Assembly: GCF_002269385.1 (NCBI RefSeq)
Contig: NZ_CP022957.1
Location: forward strand, 62,001-126,000
Direction: 5' to 3'
Source of the DNA: Maribacter cobaltidurans
Lineage (GTDB): Bacteria > Bacteroidota > Bacteroidia > Flavobacteriales > Flavobacteriaceae
Length of the DNA stretch: 64,000 nt
This document shows positions 62,123 to 64,000 of the stretch, in pieces. The stretch's first letter is position 1, and every line of letters begins with the position of its first letter. The notes under the pieces were generated by a model. That model ran no database searches and had not been told where the DNA came from. It saw nothing but the letters and a program-made list of their open reading frames with translations. A program made the position numbers and the translations under genes.

Positions 62123-62902
62123 CTAATTTGCCCTGGTTATTAAAAGCACAGTAGAAGTAATAAGCACCGAGGCAACGGAGACCCATATAGACGCTCTATT
62201 ATCCAATGCGGAAGACGTTACAGCAGACCTATTGGGCTCCACATAAATGACATCGTTTTGGGTCAAATAATAAACGGGAGAATTTAGGGCTTCCTTATTG
62301 GTCAAGTCTATTCTGTGGTATACCTTGGTTCCATTGAAGTCCCTAATGACCATGACATTTTCACGCTTTCCCTTTATCGTAAGGTCGTTGGCTAATCCCA
62401 AAGCCTCCAAAATGGTTATTTGTTCCCCATTTACTGGGTAGGTTCCCGGTGACTTAACCTCTCCCAAAATCGTAACAGTGAAGTTTTTAAGGCGTATGTT
62501 GATAATGGGGTCCTTCAAATAAGGGGTCAACTTTTCCCGCAATATCACTTTGGTTTCCTGTGGTGATAGACCAACCACTTTCACACTTCCGATTACAGGG
62601 AAATCTATAAATCCATCCTTACTCACAATGTAGTCTATTTTTTCTGGTCTTCCCCCGGCATCCTGCACTCCGCTATATAGATTAAACGGTAAACTCGCTT
62701 CTGGGTCCAAAGTAGAAACATGTATCTCAATAAGGTCATCTACCTTGAAGGTTTGTTCGTGTGAATTTTCGGTAATTTTGGTTTCGTAGTCACCAATGCC
62801 TTGAAAATAAACAACATCCCTTTGGGAAGCACAAGAGGCCAAGCTAAAAACAATTACGATAACGAAAAATCTAAGGATTTTTGAATAATGAGGTAATTTC
62901 AT
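62123..62902 (-). CDS. Polysaccharide export lipoprotein (Wza-like)
   Basis: A 259-residue outer membrane lipoprotein with lipobox SLASC (Cys24). It has the Poly_export (PES) domain (about 45-130, with SKDGFIDFPVIGSVKV) and one SLBB domain (about 140-220, with VTILGEVKSPGTYPVNG), and ends in a hydrophobic segment (VLITSTVLLITR) in place of the larger Wza helical barrel. It forms the outer membrane exit for the polysaccharide with the BY-kinase. The dehydratase gene ends 30 nt upstream. Confidence 0.93.
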   Translation of the reverse strand: MKLPHYSKILRFFVIVIVFSLASCASQRDVVYFQGIGDYETKITENSHEQTFKVDDLIEIHVSTLDPEASLPFNLYSGVQDAGGRPEKIDYIVSKDGFIDFPVIGSVKVVGLSPQETKVILREKLTPYLKDPIINIRLKNFTVTILGEVKSPGTYPVNGEQITILEALGLANDLTIKGKRENVMVIRDFNGTKVYHRIDLTNKEALNSPVYYLTQNDVIYVEPNRSAVTSSALDNRASIWVSVASVLITSTVLLITRAN

Positions 62903-62932
62903 ATGTTAAATAGTGTTGGTATAAAACAGGTA

Positions 62933-64000
62933 TTAGGAGGTTTTGACCACTTTTAATTGCTGTATGGAATCCTCCCTTTTATCAACTTTGGAATCCAGAT
63001 CACAAAGTTTAGAATTTTGGGAAATATATTCAGGTACAATGTCTTTCATCAATTTCACGGTATTGCCGTTGAAAAACATATTCGTGATACAAAGTTCATC
63101 AATTTTGGAACGCACTCTTCGGTAATCAATTTCCCTGACTTTACTAATCTTGATTTTATCGTGATAGGTAGGAAGCGTATTCTCGCCGTTGGCCAAAAGT
63201 TCCTCATAAAGTTTTTCACCAGGTCTAAGGCCGGTTATTTTAATATCTATATCTTCAGGATATCTTAATCCGGATAGTTTAATCATATTTTTAGCCAAAT
63301 CGTATATTCTCACGGACTCGCCCATATCAAAAATGAAAATCTCACCCCCTGTTCCCATAGCTCCAGCCTCCAATACCAATTGGGATGCCTCTGGAATGGT
63401 CATAAAATAACGCGTAATATCCTTATGGGTCAATGTTAAAGGTCCGCCATGTTCAATCTGTTTTCTAAAAAGAGGAATTACCGATCCATTAGAGCCCAAG
63501 ACATTCCCAAAACGAGTCGTAATGAATTTGGTTGTTCCCTCCTGTTGCATACAACTTATGTACATTTCTGCAATACGTTTGCTTGCTCCCATGACATTGG
63601 TTGGGTTTACGGCTTTATCCGTCGAAACAAACACAAATTTCTCAACGCCATGGATCAAGGATAGGTCGGCTATGGTCTTGGTACCTGCAATATTAATTTT
63701 TATAGCCTCATAGGCATTGTACTCCATTAAAGGGACATGTTTGTAGGCGGCAGCATGAAAGACCAAATTGGGTTTATAATCCTCGAACAATTGGTTCATC
63801 CTGTTCTTGTCCCTAATATCGCCTACAATGGGTATAAAATTATGAAATCCGTTCTGCTTCAATTCTTGTTGCAAATCGTAGAGTGCGGATTCAGCTTGGT
63901 CTACTACAATCAAGGAATTGTAGTTATAATTACAGATTTGCCGTACAATTTCACTGCCAATGGACCCGGCTCCTCCGGTTACTAGGATAGTTTTATTCAA
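62933..64000 (-). CDS. CapD/WbpM-type nucleotide-sugar 4,6-dehydratase/epimerase, C-terminal part (cut by window edge)
   Basis: The frame is open to the right edge; the visible 355 residues start within the Rossmann motif ILVTGGAGSIGSEIVRQI, and the TTG at 64000 is not the real start. The active site region KFVFVSTDKAVNPTNVMGASKR gives the SxxDK...M/S-K variant of FlaA1/WbpM, with TRFGNVLGSNGSVIPLF after it. Full-length WbpM has an N-terminal membrane domain, which must lie beyond the window. It makes the activated sugar for the polysaccharide exported by the two genes downstream. Confidence 0.9.
   Translation of the reverse strand: MNKTILVTGGAGSIGSEIVRQICNYNYNSLIVVDQAESALYDLQQELKQNGFHNFIPIVGDIRDKNRMNQLFEDYKPNLVFHAAAYKHVPLMEYNAYEAIKINIAGTKTIADLSLIHGVEKFVFVSTDKAVNPTNVMGASKRIAEMYISCMQQEGTTKFITTRFGNVLGSNGSVIPLFRKQIEHGGPLTLTHKDITRYFMTIPEASQLVLEAGAMGTGGEIFIFDMGESVRIYDLAKNMIKLSGLRYPEDIDIKITGLRPGEKLYEELLANGENTLPTYHDKIKISKVREIDYRRVRSKIDELCITNMFFNGNTVKLMKDIVPEYISQNSKLCDLDSKVDKREDSIQQLKVVKTS

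Noticed and set aside
1-64000. tRNA, rRNA, CRISPR, prophage or restriction-modification genes
   Set aside because: I looked for cloverleaf-like segments, direct repeats with spacers, integrases and methylases and saw none.

Overview
The window is a chromosomal segment of a marine-type Flavobacteriaceae bacterium (phylum Bacteroidota), close in gene content to Zobellia, Maribacter or Muricauda. Support: promoters of the Bacteroidota form (TTG, about 20 nt, TAnnTTTG), little Shine-Dalgarno signal, menaquinone genes scattered with DUF2853, CvfB and SPOR genes, an outer membrane beta-barrel receptor with an N-terminal CarboxypepD_reg-like domain, and a Wza/BY-kinase capsule operon. Assignment to a genus is inference. 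No tRNA, rRNA, CRISPR array, prophage or transposase gene was seen.

Layout. 1-2242: the 3' part of an ATP-grasp / alpha-E / transglutaminase operon. 2305-8662: prfB with its programmed +1 frameshift, an ArsC-like reductase, a Gly/Tyr-rich secreted protein coupled to an outer membrane receptor, a 57-codon membrane protein missed by length cut-offs, and fumC. 8732-17132: a coiled-coil membrane protein, a GNAT enzyme, a metallo-hydrolase lipoprotein, a paired M16 protease (one catalytic, one degenerate), ettA, a 60-aa membrane protein and a Gfo/Idh oxidoreductase. 17191-18834: a biotin-dependent acyl-CoA carboxylase beta subunit. 18831-28755: the most unusual part, a minus-strand array of five related exported proteins. 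Three are near-identical barrel-less TonB-plug + TPR + DUF2135 proteins, one is a 373-aa companion, and one is an 882-aa fusion of both types. The spacers carry decayed copies of the 3' end of the carboxylase gene, which record how the array was duplicated.

28786-43553: an M24 peptidase and most of the menaquinone pathway (menE, menC, menA, menD, an isochorismate synthase and a probable DHNA-CoA thioesterase), interleaved with a CPBP protease, a SDR, a TPR histidine kinase, a LytTR regulator, a SPOR protein, CvfB and DUF2853. menB is not in the window. 43615-49432: an esterase, a GNAT enzyme, a secreted unknown, dnaK (with a REP-like insertion at its stop codon) and L-serine dehydratase. 49453-58733: a DUF294/CBS protein with a DnaQ-type exonuclease, purC, phoH, a SAM-hydroxide adenosyltransferase, dnaN, DUF4870 and mnmE. 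58754-64000: a PHP tyrosine phosphatase facing a capsule operon (BY-kinase, Wza-type exporter, CapD/WbpM-type dehydratase cut by the window edge).

Main points for a second look: (1) the barrel-less plug array, whose plug cassette is highly variable between copies that are almost identical on both sides; (2) the carboxylase-tail echoes and a 108-bp insert that reveal its history; (3) a 24-bp REP-like insertion with a 23-bp target duplication at the dnaK stop codon; (4) several genes whose -7 promoter box lies only 4-8 nt before the start codon, predicting near-leaderless mRNAs.
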